Assembly: GCA_016717105.1 (NCBI GenBank)
Contig: JADKGF010000052.1
Location: 52,484 to 116,483, forward strand
DNA: 64,000 bases
Origin: Saprospiraceae bacterium
Lineage (GTDB): Bacteria; Bacteroidota; Bacteroidia; Chitinophagales; Saprospiraceae
Direction of reading: 5' to 3'
This document shows, one piece after another, positions 30,196 through 41,796 of the stretch (within the stretch, counting starts at the first letter, position 1; every line of letters starts with the position of its first letter). The notes under the pieces were generated by a model. That model saw only the letters and a list, made by a program, of their open reading frames with translations, was not told the origin of the DNA and did not search any database. The translations under genes were made by a program, and so were the position numbers.

Positions 30196-30226
30196 CAAAG
30201 ATAGCAACGATTTTTACATATTACAA
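30196..30226 (-). promoter_or_regulatory. Promoter of ftsK
   Basis: The minus strand has TTG (30226-30224), a 20-base spacer, then TATCTTTG (30203-30196). This matches the Bacteroidota pattern TTG-N17-23-TAnnTTTG. The position gives a long leader before the ATG at 30020. The remainder of the gap to 30395 holds nothing recognisable. Confidence 0.65.
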
Positions 30227-30395
30227 ATTATTGTAATGTATTTTTAAATAAAAATCAATTTTATATAATTTACATATTGTTGTTATATGAAATCAATTTA
30301 ACATGTTATTGAAAATCATTCATTTAGGAATACCCAAAGTACCAAAAAAAAACATGATAAAAATCACATAATATCGCTGGCAGAACAAAATTTAA

Positions 30396-30403
30396 TATCT
30401 TTG
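30396..30403 (+). promoter_or_regulatory. -7 promoter element for the saccharopine-dehydrogenase-like gene
   Basis: TATCTTTG matches TAnnTTTG, 52 bases before the ATG at 30455. No clear -33 TTG is found at the normal spacing. Confidence 0.48.
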
Positions 30404-30454
30404 TCACTCCAAAAATGATACCTTAACCAAATTAATAAGAAACACAAATAAAGT

Positions 30455-31594
30455 ATGAACGCAAAGATTTTTATAGCCGGTAGCGGAGGCATCGGTCAGG
30501 CAGCTGGTTTGATATTATCCGAATCAAAAGTCATGGAAAGCAGTATATATTTCGGGGATATCTCTCAATCTGCACTAGATCAGGCCATACACTTTGTAGA
30601 GAAAGGTTGTACGGGTCAAGCTAGCCTAGTTGGTGTCTTGATGCCATTAGAAGGCAGTAATGAACAATTGGATGAAGTTTTAACACAATGTGATATAATC
30701 TTGGATTGCTTACCTGGTAGTCAGGCGCCTAGAATGGCTGCTTTAGCAAAAAAACATCACTGTCACTATGCAAATCTTACAGAGTATGTTCAAGAAACCA
30801 AAGATGTGATTTCTATCTCCAAAGATGCTGATACCGCTTTTGTATTGCAAACGGGATTGGCTCCAGGATTTATCAATATATTGGCACATAGATTATATGA
30901 AGAATTTTGTAATGATTTCAGTGTAGATATTGTGAATAGCATGCACATGAAAGTTGGAGCAATAAGTAAAAACGCTCCTTCACCACATTACTATGCATTT
31001 ACTTGGAGTCCGATTGGTGTTGCCACAGAATATCTAAAAGACGCTGAGATAGTCAGAAATTTCAAAAAAATGAATGTCCCTGCCCTATCGGGTCTAGAGA
31101 GAATCATTATCGATGGCGACGAATATGAAGACAATTTCACATCTGGTGGCGCTGCAGATTTCCCTGATGCATTTGCTGGCAAGGTAAAGGATCTTGATTA
31201 TAAAACATTGAGATATCCTGGTCACTATCAATGGGTTAAAAACACCATGTCCACAATCATCAATTCTGAAAATAGAATCAAGGCATTAGAAAATATCATG
31301 CTGGAAAATATACCGAGTGTGGAGGATGATGTCGTTGTCGTTTATGCTTCTGTAGAAGGCAAAGACAGCAATGGCAGACTTCGTAGAAAGGAGAAATCAT
31401 ATAAAATAAAGCCTTCTTTTGTAGGAAATCAGCGTCTAAGAGCCATCCAAACTACGACAGCAGCGCCACTTTGCGAGGTTGCGCATATGCTCTTAAAAAA
31501 TAAGTGGAAAGGTACCATATTACAAAGTAAACTCTCTACTCAGGAGTTTTTGAATGGTCCATTTGTTACGGCCATTTATGGCAAATATAATTGA
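30455..31594 (+). CDS. Saccharopine dehydrogenase-like oxidoreductase
   Basis: The 379-residue protein starts with a Rossmann motif FIAGSGGIGQAAGLIL and has the saccharopine-dehydrogenase pattern DIILDCLPGSQAPRMAALA, HYANLTEYVQ, GLAPGFINILAHRL and a C-terminal substrate domain with YPGHYQW. In lysine or related amino-acid metabolism such enzymes cleave or form saccharopine using NAD(P). The exact substrate is not proven. It is a monocistronic unit with its own terminator. Confidence 0.85.
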   Translation: MNAKIFIAGSGGIGQAAGLILSESKVMESSIYFGDISQSALDQAIHFVEKGCTGQASLVGVLMPLEGSNEQLDEVLTQCDIILDCLPGSQAPRMAALAKKHHCHYANLTEYVQETKDVISISKDADTAFVLQTGLAPGFINILAHRLYEEFCNDFSVDIVNSMHMKVGAISKNAPSPHYYAFTWSPIGVATEYLKDAEIVRNFKKMNVPALSGLERIIIDGDEYEDNFTSGGAADFPDAFAGKVKDLDYKTLRYPGHYQWVKNTMSTIINSENRIKALENIMLENIPSVEDDVVVVYASVEGKDSNGRLRRKEKSYKIKPSFVGNQRLRAIQTTTAAPLCEVAHMLLKNKWKGTILQSKLSTQEFLNGPFVTAIYGKYN

Positions 31595-31613
31595 TCAAGA
31601 TATTTGATAATAT

Positions 31614-31664
31614 AATAACCAATTGATACTATGTCCATTTTTGGATGGTCAATTGGTTATTTTC
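31614..31664 (+). terminator. Rho-independent terminator after the saccharopine-dehydrogenase-like gene
   Basis: A perfect 13-bp stem joins AATAACCAATTGA (31614-31626) and TCAATTGGTTATT (31649-31661), followed by a short T run. It lies 19 bases after the stop. Confidence 0.75.
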
Positions 31665-31782
31665 GGATTGGTCATGATCTTCCTAAAATGTCTCCATAAA
31701 TTACATTATTCACAATTATTGTAAGATTTCTTTTATAGATAAAGAATAATTATTAGCTTTACCTTATAAAAGAAATTTTTAC

Positions 31783-32779
31783 ATGAAGACATCCTATTCT
31801 CTACCGCTTTTATTTTGGCTAATGTCTATAATGTGTTTAACTGGCCAAGATATACACATGACCGATTACAGGACTACGAGCAACTTCTTTAATCCCGCTA
31901 TGACTGGGCAGTTTTTAGGCCACTACAAAATTCAACTTTCTGTCAGGACACAATACGAAAGAACTTATGAACAAGCTTTAACGGGAATTCAAACAAACAT
32001 CAATTCTCCATTGAATAAAAAACACTGGATAGGTGTAGGCGTTAATTTTATTTATGATAAATCGGGAAGTTTATCACTCAATGCTGTAAATGGAGATCTA
32101 ATGCTGGGTTACCACATGCCATTAGGAAAAAAACAAAAAAACACCATTAGTTTAGGTGGAAGTTTGGGCTATGCATCACTTTTCTCAGACCCAAATAAAT
32201 ATAAGAGTGAAGCAACAATCTTAGGTATTGCTGATCCAGACAAAAAGAGCTTTGCCGACTTGAATTCGAAAGCTTTATATCAAAGTGCAGGAATCTATTT
32301 AAATTCCATAATATCAAAAAAACAACAATTCAATATCGGAATTGCTATGTTAAGGATCAATGCGCCTAAGTTTACTTCTGCAGGTAACCTACAAAATATA
32401 AAATGGAAGTCGATTTAATCTTTCTACAGGATATAGACAAGTCATCCATCCGTTGATAACATTGGCACCCAGCATTTACTATTCTAAGTCAGAAGGTCAA
32501 TCAAATATCAACACCCAAATGATGACAGATTGGAAAATTGCTCCAGATCAATCATGGAATTTTGTCACAGGATTAGCATATAGATGGAAAGAATCGGCAA
32601 ATCTCATTTTGGGGTACAAAACTGACAAACTATATGTAAGTTTTTGTTTTGACTTCCTGACTGATGTATCTGCATCCATTTTGAAAAACCCAGGAGCCAT
32701 GGAACTAGGTGCATATTACATTATTCATAAAACCATCATCCCTAAAACCAAGCCCATCATCTTTTGTCCAAGCCTTTAA
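31783..32779 (+). CDS. PorP/SprF-family type IX secretion membrane protein (one frameshift)
   Basis: Two frames join near 32400 to about 331 residues. The N-terminal signal peptide ends at CLTGQ. DIHMTDYRTTSNFFNPAMTG is the characteristic PorP/SprF opening, the HWIGVGVNFIYDKSG strand follows, and the protein ends in IIFCPSL. PorP/SprF proteins are outer membrane beta-barrels needed for export or anchoring of particular T9SS cargo. Cargo genes are often adjacent: here an M43 protease and a PKD-rich giant protein follow on the same strand. Confidence 0.88.
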
Positions 32780-32792
32780 TAATTAAATCATT

Positions 32793-33556
32793 ATGAAAAT
32801 AGTCTTAAGTTTACTAATTACAACCATCTTAGGATGCGCAAGTATGCATGCCCAAGAAGTACTATACACCAGAGATAGAAATTTGCCCTGCATAGAAAGG
32901 AAATTTTATGTGTATGTCCACATCATTTTAGACTCCTTGCGACAGCCAGGGATTTCGGATGTAAAAATCAAAGCCCATCTAGGGAGGCAAATAAGGCATT
33001 CGAACCATTGTGCATATCTTTTGATTATTGCAAAACTGATACGGTAAGAGATTATTCATTCAATGAAATAAATGAAAAAGACGAAATCGAGCTATTATTC
33101 ACAAGGTTTCAGAAAAAACGAAGAATAAATATTTATTATTCAGATTTGGTAATCAGCGAACAAACCAATTCCTTTTCTTTTTTCAACGGTATTTCCAGTA
33201 TAGACTCCGCGGCCATATTCCTACCTAAAAGTGGTGTTGGATTAGTGCATGAATTAGGTCATACTTTTGGGCTTTACCATATTTTTGAAAAAAAGTTTGG
33301 CTTTGAAAAAGTAGATGGTACTGACTGTGCTACCACTGGTGATATGATTTGTGATACACCAGCTGCAATAGATGTTTTTCATGACAAAAAAACATGTGAA
33401 TACTATGGCAACACTATTGACGTAAATGGTGATTACTACAAGATGGAATTAGGCAATTTTATGTCTCACTACTTTTGTGCCCATTGTTTTTTCACTACTG
33501 AACAATATGAAAAAATGGCCAGTAATTTTTTAAATGCACCTATTAAACTTTGGTAA
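32793..33556 (+). CDS. M43-like secreted zinc metalloprotease (one frameshift)
   Basis: Two frames overlap at 33008-33047 and join to about 254 residues. The protein has a signal peptide (MKIVLSLLITTILGCASMHAQ), the zinc motif HELGHTFGLYH, the M43-type TTGDMICDTPA segment, and a Met-turn-like NFMSHY followed by C..CFFTTEQYEKM. These fit the pappalysin/cytophagalysin (M43) family of extracellular metallopeptidases. The usual REANKAF segment appears after frame correction. There is no T9SS sorting domain, so it may be released by a partner or act in the periplasm. It is 13 bases after the PorP/SprF gene. Confidence 0.82.
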
Positions 33557-33558
33557 CC

Positions 33559-36500
33559 ATGAAACAAATAAAATACTTCATTTTCATCATTGGGTTTTTA
33601 CATATCACACATCTTGCATCCAGTCAGATAGCAAGCGACACGGTAGGTTGTGTTCCGTTGCTAGTACGTTTTAAAAGCCCAAATCCCAGTTTAAACAAAG
33701 TCGTTTGGGATTTCAATGACGGTGCTTCATCCAACCTTCTAAATCCAAATCATGTATATACAAAGGCAGGATTATACAAGGTTACTTTAAAAAATGCGGA
33801 TACCTTAGTGGCAACAGTAAACATAAGAATATTACCAGAATTATCCCTGAAAATTACAGCTGACAACTATCAAGGATGTGCGCCAATATCTATAAATTTT
33901 ACAGATATCACTTCCTATCCAAATGCTCTGTTACCTTTGGAATATTTATGGGATTTTGGAGATGGCAAAGGCAGTACCTTGGCAAATCCACTTACTAATT
34001 ATACTGAGCCTGGAATTTTTAGCGTGACGCTTTCTGTCAAAACAAAAATACCTCAATGCAATACTGCCCATACTTTTGAAGATTTTATCAATGTACAAGA
34101 TAAGCAAGATGTTGATTTTACTTTTACAAAAATAGATCCTACTTGCTCATACCCTACTATGGTTACTTTCAAAAATACAGGCGTCACCAATCCAGATTAT
34201 ACTTACCTATGGAATTTTGATAATGGCACCAATTCTACAAAACCAAACCCAGATGTTGTTTCCTTTTCGGAATCGAAGGTGTACCAAGTGAGTCTTGAAG
34301 TGGATAATAAAAAAGGGTGTAGATCTAAAATCACAAAGCCTGTAAATTTGATATTTTACCCAAAAATCAAGTTAAAGATTCCTAGCACGTTTTGTTTAAA
34401 TCAAGTCATACCCATCATCAATGAAACAGATGCCAAGACATTTAGTTGGGATTTCGGCCCCAACGCATTACCTCAAATATCAAATGTAAAATCACCTGAC
34501 ACCATCAAATTTATACAAGGTACAGAACAAAAAGTAAAATTGACAATGTATTCTATTTTTGGCTGTAAGGTAGATACCTCATTTGTCATTAATATCAGCC
34601 AGCCTGATGCTACTTTTACTGCTGATCCTTTATTTGGATGTTCGCTTCCTGTAGATATAAAATTTATAGCCAACCATACAACTTATGAAAAATACGAATG
34701 GAATAATCAACAAGGAGCATCACAACACATTATTTCCTTGAAAAATATACAGAGAGACTCCTTTTATTATAACAAACTCGATAGTATTCCTATGATATTG
34801 AAAGTGACCGATGATATAGGATGCGCGGCATCAGATACTATTAATTTTTATTACCAATTGCCCAATGCACAGTTTTCATTGAGTGCCTTTGAAGGTGAAG
34901 CACCATTTCTACTCAAGGTTTTTGATAAATCAGAGTCTTTTTATCCTATTGTCAAGTGGATCTACGATTGGGGAGACGGTACTAGTGACGAATACAACGC
35001 TGGAAATATTCAAGATGCCATGCACCTTTATGAAACGCCAAGATCCTACTATGTCAATCTATCAATATTTACTGAAAATGGCTGTAGTGACTTATATTAT
35101 GGAGCTTGGATACAAATACACCAAAAACCTACATTAAGCGATCTTCCCACTTGTAGTGGTTCTGGAAGTGGTAGCGGTAGTGGTGGTGGTGTAATATGTT
35201 ATAAAGACTCAATTTTGATTACATTAACAGGTGTTCCAAAGGAATTTGATGCCTTTCATATTAAATTAGGTAACACTATTTCGCATTGTGAAGATACTAA
35301 GTTTGTACAAGTTCCTCTTCTCGAAGATCCTGACGAACAAAAACTTGGATATACACTGGAAAATGGAGGCGTATTTTATGAAAACACTAAGGATGTCATT
35401 ATAAAAATAGGAGGAGCAAAATCCAAAATCAATTACCAAACAAATTGCAAGGATCCCAAAAGTGTCTTTTTTCGAAAATAATAGCATTCAGGACTTGAAT
35501 CACTATTGGATCATAGAAGGAAAAACATTTAGCGCAGATACATTTACATATAAGTTTAAAGATACTGGAGATTACAAAGTAACATTGATAGCTGAAAATG
35601 ATATTGATGGTTGTAAACCCGACACTACTGAAGTATATGTACCCATAAGAAATATACTATCAAAAATTGCAACTCAAGACCACTGGTGCGATGGTAGTGC
35701 TACATTATTATCTTCTGTTCCCTGTGAGCAAGAAATAGTAGGTTGTAAAATTGGTTATACATGGAGTTTTCCTAAATACCTAAAAAAGCCACCAATCATT
35801 ACAGACAGTGATTCGATATATACATCACTGCCAGGTGGCAATCATAAGATCCAGCTTGAAGTCAGGGACGTTAATGGATGTAAAGACACTAGTTTTGTAG
35901 ATGTGATCGTACATACATTGACTGCTGATTTCACTTCAGATTTGACAGCTGTATGCGATTCTGCAACTATAGAGCTTACAGATCAATCTTTTACCGATAA
36001 TGTCATAAAAACTTATTCATGGAATGTTGACCCTACAAAAAATACACCTAATATCAATCACATATTTGGGGACTTGCCGCAAGAAGACATCAACATAATA
36101 TTAACCGTTAAGGATAGTTATGGTTGTGTAAGCAGTTTCACAAAGATTCTTAATACATACAAGCCAACATCCTACCTTAGCTACGACTCTATCCTTTGCC
36201 AATCTAATCTCAAAACGATCGAAGCAGGTGACTTTACTTTATATGGGTCCAATTTAGATTATTTTTGGAAACTAGACGGTAAGGATATGCCATCACAAAA
36301 TAAATTGGTATTCCCACCATTGAATCCAGGAACGTATAATGTCCAACTTAAAATTATTGAAAAGTCCACGCACTGCAAAAATTACTATAACTTCAATGTT
36401 CATGTCATTGATAATCCACAAGCGATCATTGGCGGTATTAAAGATTCAGTTTTTTGTTACCCAAAAACACTGGTATTATCTGGTGATAGCTCCAAAATAC

Positions 36501-37909
36501 ATGCCCTTGACAAAGTCAGTTATCAATGGAATTTTGGCAATAATATTGTATCTACCAAAGTGAACCCATTGATTACTTATACAAAAGGAAATTACACGAT
36601 CAGGCTCATCGTTCAATCAAAACTAGGATGTGCAGATACCACCTATAAAAATCTAAAATTAATTGGCCCAGAAGGTCAAATAGTAGCCGATAAAGATACG
36701 GTATGTAAAGGAGAAGATATCACCTTTACATTAGTCAATCCAAAAGATCTCACTTCTTTTTTCTGGGATTTTGGTCAAGGTAAAACTGATAGCAACAAAA
36801 CGCCAGCAACTTACCAATACGATTTTGTACCCGACTCTGGTAAAACCTTTGCATCTATTGTTTTGGAATCATCAGAGACAGGATGCGAGACAGTTTTAAC
36901 GCTTCCAGTGGGAATTTTTCAGGTCGTTGCAGGCTTTACGGCTGACTCTACATGCAACGATTCTTTAAAAATTGTGAACTTGTCACTAGGTGCAGACCAA
37001 TTTATTTGGAAGGAAAATAATAAGATTATATCCAAAGACCATGATCCTTGGATAATACCTCAATCATCAGGTACTTATCCTATTCAACTCATCATTCATG
37101 ACAGCAAGTCCGGATGTAATGACACGATAACTAAAAATGTCACTTTCCTACAAAATCCACAAATCAATTTACCAAACCAAATCCAGCTTTGTGAAAATCA
37201 GATATATAGCACCACAATCAATCCATCCTATACATATACTTTCACTCCACAAAATGTCGGAACGATTTCTAATAATAAACTGTATATCCATGATAACAAA
37301 GATAATTCCTTATCAATTCTTGTCAAGGCTGATAATGGTTGTGTAATATCAAAAACAGTAGATATTCAGCACAATCTGTATGAAGACAATAACAACATAC
37401 TAAACTATGTCTTATGCAACGATCTCAATGCGATCGATCTAACTCAGCATTTATCAGTTGGTGACAGTTTAGTTTGGACATTCAACGGTGGTGAACTACC
37501 CGAAGGGTTTTTATCCTGTACAACGTGTGATTCACCTTTGCTATTACAAGAATTAGATGGACAACTCAAGTCAATCAAGTACAATGAAAATTCATGTCAA
37601 AAGACCATTAACGTCTATAATTTAGAAATTGGTGAAGTGGAAATTCCAAATTTCTTTTCTCCTAATGACGATCAAATGAATGATATATTTCGACCTGTAT
37701 TAAAGATACCTATTTCTGAAGAAATAAATATCATCAATTTAAAAATTCTGAATAGATGGGGCAAAGAAGTATATTCCTCAGATAAGCCTTGGGATGGTAA
37801 AATCAATGGACAGTTTGCACCAGCTGAAGTATATTATTTCTCTATGACTTACCAGATCGGTCTTGGCTGTCTCCAAACTATCAAAGGTGATGTAACATTA
37901 ATGAGGTAA
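33559..37909 (+). CDS. Giant PKD-repeat protein with T9SS type B sorting domain (one frameshift)
   Basis: I take the ATG at 33559 (MKQIKYFIFIIGFLHITHLASSQ, a signal peptide) over the in-frame TTG at 33550. Two frames join near 35460 and give about 1,450 residues; removing one A from CCCAAAAGTG restores KVSFFENNS. Many PKD-type repeats carry W(D/N)FG(D/N)G and Y...G.Y.V.L motifs. A Ser-Gly spacer occurs at about 35157-35190. The C-terminus (IPNFFSPNDDQMNDIF ... ILNRWGKEVY ... WDGKINGQ) is the gliding-associated type B sorting domain. The protein is exported through T9SS to the surface, probably with the help of the upstream PorP/SprF protein, as an adhesin or gliding component. Confidence 0.88.
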
Positions 37910-37961
37910 TACATAACAATGTATTTTCAACCCAAACCACTACCGAAGTGCACTTAAAGTA

Positions 37962-38012
37962 TAAAGTATATTCCGACCTTCAAACCAGAAGATCGGAATA
38001 TACTTTACTTTG
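37962..38012 (+). terminator. Rho-independent terminator after the PKD protein gene
   Basis: A perfect 15-bp stem TAAAGTATATTCCGA (37962-37976) and TCGGAATATACTTTA (37993-38007) is extended by CCTTC/GAAG in the loop. It lies 53 bases after the stop. Confidence 0.78.
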
Positions 38013-38135
38013 AAAAACCCAACAGAACTATAGTCTAATACATTTTGTTCTTAGTTTAAGGTCATTGACTTAAGACAATTGAGTGTGATTGACAATATAT
38101 AGAATTGGGTTTTCGTTATATATAAAAATGGCAAA

Positions 38136-38762
38136 ATGAATTCAAGACTTTTTATGGTTTTATGTTTGATGATTACAACATGTCTGTGTTTTGGTCAAAG
38201 CCATTACCTAATCAAAAGGTTTGACGCATACAAAGATAAAAACAGAATTATCCTTAACTGGTCTATAAAAAAAGGTAATTCTTGTGTTGGTATCGGAATC
38301 TTAAGATCTGAAAATGACATTAATTACACCAAAATAGGTGAAATTCAAGGTATATGTGGCGACAATGAATCTGAAACAAATTATACATTCATAGATGAAT
38401 CGCCCAATCATGCCAATTATTATGTGCTAGAACTTGGGGCTAGCGGAATAACTGATCCACCACTCTTTGTCAAGTTTATTTCTTTGGATGGAAAAGCGTC
38501 AAAGGTAATTCCAAATCCAGCAGTTCATACAGCTTATGTTCTTTTTGACAATCCCAATAATGAAAAACACACCATCACGTTTTATACTAACGATGGAAAA
38601 TTCATTATACAAAACACTACTAATGATGACAGAATAAATATTTCTTTAGAATATCTTGATGATGAATTACTAGGTAGTCCATTTCGAAAAACATTTTATT
38701 ATACCATTCATGATGCACAAAACTCAAAAATCTCAGATGGTATCTTCATGTTTAACAATTAG
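38136..38762 (+). CDS. Small secreted protein with T9SS type A-like C-terminus
   Basis: The 208-residue protein has a signal peptide (MNSRLFMVLCLMITTCLCFGQ), a fibronectin-like beta segment (NRIILNWSIKKGNSCVGIGILRS) and a C-terminal VIPNPAVHTAYVLF ... HTITFYTNDGKFI that resembles the type A sorting domain. I do not recognise a specific family. It follows the PKD protein but is separated from it by a terminator. Confidence 0.65.
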   Translation: MNSRLFMVLCLMITTCLCFGQSHYLIKRFDAYKDKNRIILNWSIKKGNSCVGIGILRSENDINYTKIGEIQGICGDNESETNYTFIDESPNHANYYVLELGASGITDPPLFVKFISLDGKASKVIPNPAVHTAYVLFDNPNNEKHTITFYTNDGKFIIQNTTNDDRINISLEYLDDELLGSPFRKTFYYTIHDAQNSKISDGIFMFNN

Positions 38763-38878
38763 CACACTGGAACAAATTATTTATTTGTCATAAAATTCTT
38801 CTCTTAGGATAAGTTTAACAAAATTTATAAAACTATTGGAATCAACTTCTCGTTTTCAGTTATATAAAATCAAAATCC

Positions 38879-39594
38879 ATGAACAAATCAATCGTTTTTG
38901 CCATTGCAATTTTCCTTATAAACATCTCGACATCACAAGCACAATTCAAAGACATCTTGAATAAAGCTAAGGAGTCCGTTTCTGTTTTAAAAGGTGAAGA
39001 TACCGATATAGCTGGTGGTCTCAAAGAAGCGCTCAACAAAGGTGTAGAATCAGCAGTAAATCAATTGAGTGCAACGAATGGCTATATCGAGAGTCCTTAT
39101 AAAATTTTAATCCCTGCCGATGCTCAAAAAGTGATCGACAAGGTAAAATTGGTTCCAGGGTTTCAAGATGTAGAAACAAAATTGGTAAACCAAATGAATA
39201 AAGCGGCCGAAATAGCAGCTAAAAAAGCAACACCTATTTTCGTCAACGCCATAACAAGTATGAGTTTCAATGATGCAAAATCTATCCTTACCGGACCAGA
39301 AAATGCAGCAACTACTTATTTGTCATCGACTTCAAGAGCACCACTATATAACGAGTTTTTGCCTATTATTCAATCAAGTCTTGATGAAGTCAATGCTAGA
39401 AGTTATTGGAAAACTGTAGTAGATGCGTACAATAAGCTACCTTTTGTAAAAAAATGAATCCCGCTCTTGATGACCACGTCAACAATAAAGCACTTGATGG
39501 TTTGTTTTCACTGATAGCTGTCAAAGAAAAAGGTATTAGGACAGATGTCAATCAACGTACAAGTGACCTCTTGAAGAAAGTATTCGGCTCATAA
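38879..39594 (+). CDS. DUF4197 family protein (one frameshift)
   Basis: The first frame ends at 39457 after KLPFVKK. After one base change in the A7 run at 39448-39455 the next frame continues NPALDDHVNNKALDGLF to KVFGS and the TAA at 39592-39594, which makes about 238 residues, the family length. The N-terminal signal peptide and AGGLKEALNKGVE segment also fit DUF4197. The function is unknown; the protein is probably periplasmic. It is convergent with the sterol-desaturase-like gene. Confidence 0.85.
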
Positions 39595-39609
39595 GCCTTG
39601 AAATCCGTC

Positions 39610-40625
39610 CTATTTTATACCGTACAGTGCTTGGTTTTTGAAATCATGCGGAAAATTTTCATCTCCAGGAAATCCTAACCTTATATCTCTGCCATCATGT
39701 GGAATCTCAGCAGTGCCAAAGATATAATCCCAGATTGCTAATGAAATCCCAAAATTGATTCCATATTTTCTGTTTTCGGGCAATTCATATGCATGGTGCC
39801 AGATATGCATTTCCGGGCTATTAAATAACTTTTTCATGAATGGTCCCAAAACAAATGCGCCAATCAAAGTAGTGCCTGCCCAAACAGCTATTTTGACAAG
39901 CCAAGATGCATCTTCCAAAAAGGTAATATCAGCTACCCCAAAAACCATCATCATTCCAACTAAAAAGCCCAAAACACCACCTGAAACTTTTCCACTTACG
40001 GTAATATTGCTATGATTGTAATGACCAATACTAAGCGTGAAGATGTGAATAATGAAAAAGTCATATAAACCAATACCCAAAAGTGCCAATGGAATGTACT
40101 CAATACTTCTGTACACAATCGTTTCCATCCAATGATACCTCAAGTGCGCCGCAAAGCCCATTTCTTCGACAGAGTGATGTACTTTGTGAAATTGCCACAA
40201 CCACTCTACCCTATGCAACAATCGATGTACCCACCATTGAACAAAATCACGAACCAAAAATCCAACCAACAAACTGCCCACAGTGGCCATGTATGCAGTG
40301 GATTGGAAGCCTGTAAATCAAAATTAAATACTGATTTTATGGCTGAGTTAAAGATATTAACTACAACATCTGATGCAGCATTGTATATCACCAGTGAGAA
40401 TAGGAAAAAATTGAAAAACATGTAGAAAAAATCCAGCCAAAAATCTTTACGAAATAATGGTTGGTTTGCACGCCACGGTTTTATAATTTCTAATCCAAAA
40501 AAGAAAGCAGACACTATGATCAGCCAATAGAAATAATTATGAAATGAAGGATGCGTGATCTCATGCCAAACGTAAGACGCATATCCGCCATATCCATTAA
40601 GAAAAGTTTTTAATAACTCGCCCAT
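39610..40625 (-). CDS. Sterol desaturase / fatty acid hydroxylase superfamily membrane protein (one frameshift)
   Basis: Two frames overlap at 40206-40290 and join to about 338 residues. The start is placed at 40625 (MGELLKTFL), five bases after the rhodanese stop, not at 40646, which would overlap it. Histidine clusters HRLLH, HKVHH and HIWHH, between membrane helices, are the di-iron ligands of this superfamily. These enzymes hydroxylate or desaturate lipids at the inner membrane. The substrate is not predictable; sterols, carotenoids and fatty acids are all possible. Confidence 0.83.
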
Positions 40626-40630
40626 AATAA

Positions 40631-41050
40631 TTATTTCCTTGACCATTCATTATATCCACCCATCATATTGTAGGATTTATCAAATCCAGCTTGTCTCATA
40701 TACTTCACTGCTGTTCCACTTCGACCACCGACTGCGCAATAAACTATATATTCCTTTGATTTGTCTAATGCTTCGATCTTTTGTTTGAAGTCGGGTTTGC
40801 TAATATCGATATGTAATGGATTGCCAATGATGCCATTATCTACTTCGCCTTGGGTACGCACATCAATGAGAATGATGTCTTTTGATGTTTCCATCATTTG
40901 TTTTGCTTTCGCAATTGTAATATCTGGGCCTTGAACTGCAATTGATTCTGTGATTGAAGGTGACGCCGTCTGAATATTGGCAGAGTTAACTTCTTTCGGA
41001 CTGCATCCGATGACATAAAACAAACTTATAATAAGTAAAAATGACTGCAT
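40631..41050 (-). CDS. Rhodanese-like domain lipoprotein
   Basis: The 139-residue protein starts with a lipoprotein signal (LLIISLFYVIGCS, Cys acylated). It has a full rhodanese fold with IILIDVRTQGEVDNGII and the active-site loop YCAVGGRSGTA, with the catalytic Cys. Members move sulfur from thiosulfate or persulfide and would act here in the periplasm. It precedes the sterol-desaturase-like gene in the same transcript. Confidence 0.88.
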   Translation of the reverse strand: MQSFLLIISLFYVIGCSPKEVNSANIQTASPSITESIAVQGPDITIAKAKQMMETSKDIILIDVRTQGEVDNGIIGNPLHIDISKPDFKQKIEALDKSKEYIVYCAVGGRSGTAVKYMRQAGFDKSYNMMGGYNEWSRK

Positions 41051-41065
41051 AAATTATATTTTTGA

Positions 41066-41073
41066 CAAAGGTA
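41066..41073 (-). promoter_or_regulatory. -7 promoter element for the rhodanese gene
   Basis: The minus strand reads TACCTTTG, 15 bases before the ATG at 41050. The leader would be very short. Confidence 0.5.
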
Positions 41074-41175
41074 AGATCAAAATCGCCAGAAATCAGTAAC
41101 AAAAGTTACTGTCCGTTATATAACTTCAAAATAATTGAAATAAAAAGACAATAAATTTACGAAAAAATGTCATTG

Positions 41176-41796
41176 TCAAAAGGCAGTATCGACAAATTTG
41201 ACATCTTCGCAGATCGCTAAATCATAAGGATCATTGGATGCAATGATTACTATGCGGTTGTGCTTAAAGTTATTCAACAATTCCGAAAACCATTCTTTAT
41301 TAAATTGATCCAAAAAAGAAGTCGGCTCATCAAGTAAAATTATCGGTGTATCACTCAAAATGGCTAGAGCCAATTGAATTTTTTGTTTCATTCCTGATGA
41401 GAAATGCTGAAGTGTTTTTTCTTTTTGATTTGGCAGATGAATGACACTTTCAAATTCTTTGAATGTCAAAGGTTTATGTAGCTTTTTGAACTTACAATGA
41501 AAATAAAACATTTCCGACAAGGTAAATTCATTTATCAAATCTGTATATGGAGCAGCCAATGATACATACTTGTAAATATTATCTACTCCTATCCTTTTAT
41601 TGTCCAAAATATATTGAATTTCACCTGTGGTAGGTGTAAGATAACCGGAAATCATCTTAATCAAGGTAGATTTTCCACTCCCATTTTTGCCCGCAATACC
41701 ATAGATTTTATCAGATTGAAAATGAGAATCAAAATCCTTTACAACCCATTGATAGCCATATCTTTTTGATAATTGCTTGACAAATATTTCGGTCAT
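41176..41796 (-). CDS. ABC transporter ATP-binding protein
   Basis: The 206-residue ATPase has Walker A GKNGSGKST, a signature HFSSGMKQK and Walker B IILLDEPTSFLD. Its start overlaps the last base of lpxA, so it is cotranscribed with the lipid A genes. No permease gene lies beside it. The short single domain resembles the CcmA-like group. Its substrate is unknown. Confidence 0.9.
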   Translation of the reverse strand: MTEIFVKQLSKRYGYQWVVKDFDSHFQSDKIYGIAGKNGSGKSTLIKMISGYLTPTTGEIQYILDNKRIGVDNIYKYVSLAAPYTDLINEFTLSEMFYFHCKFKKLHKPLTFKEFESVIHLPNQKEKTLQHFSSGMKQKIQLALAILSDTPIILLDEPTSFLDQFNKEWFSELLNNFKHNRIVIIASNDPYDLAICEDVKFVDTAF

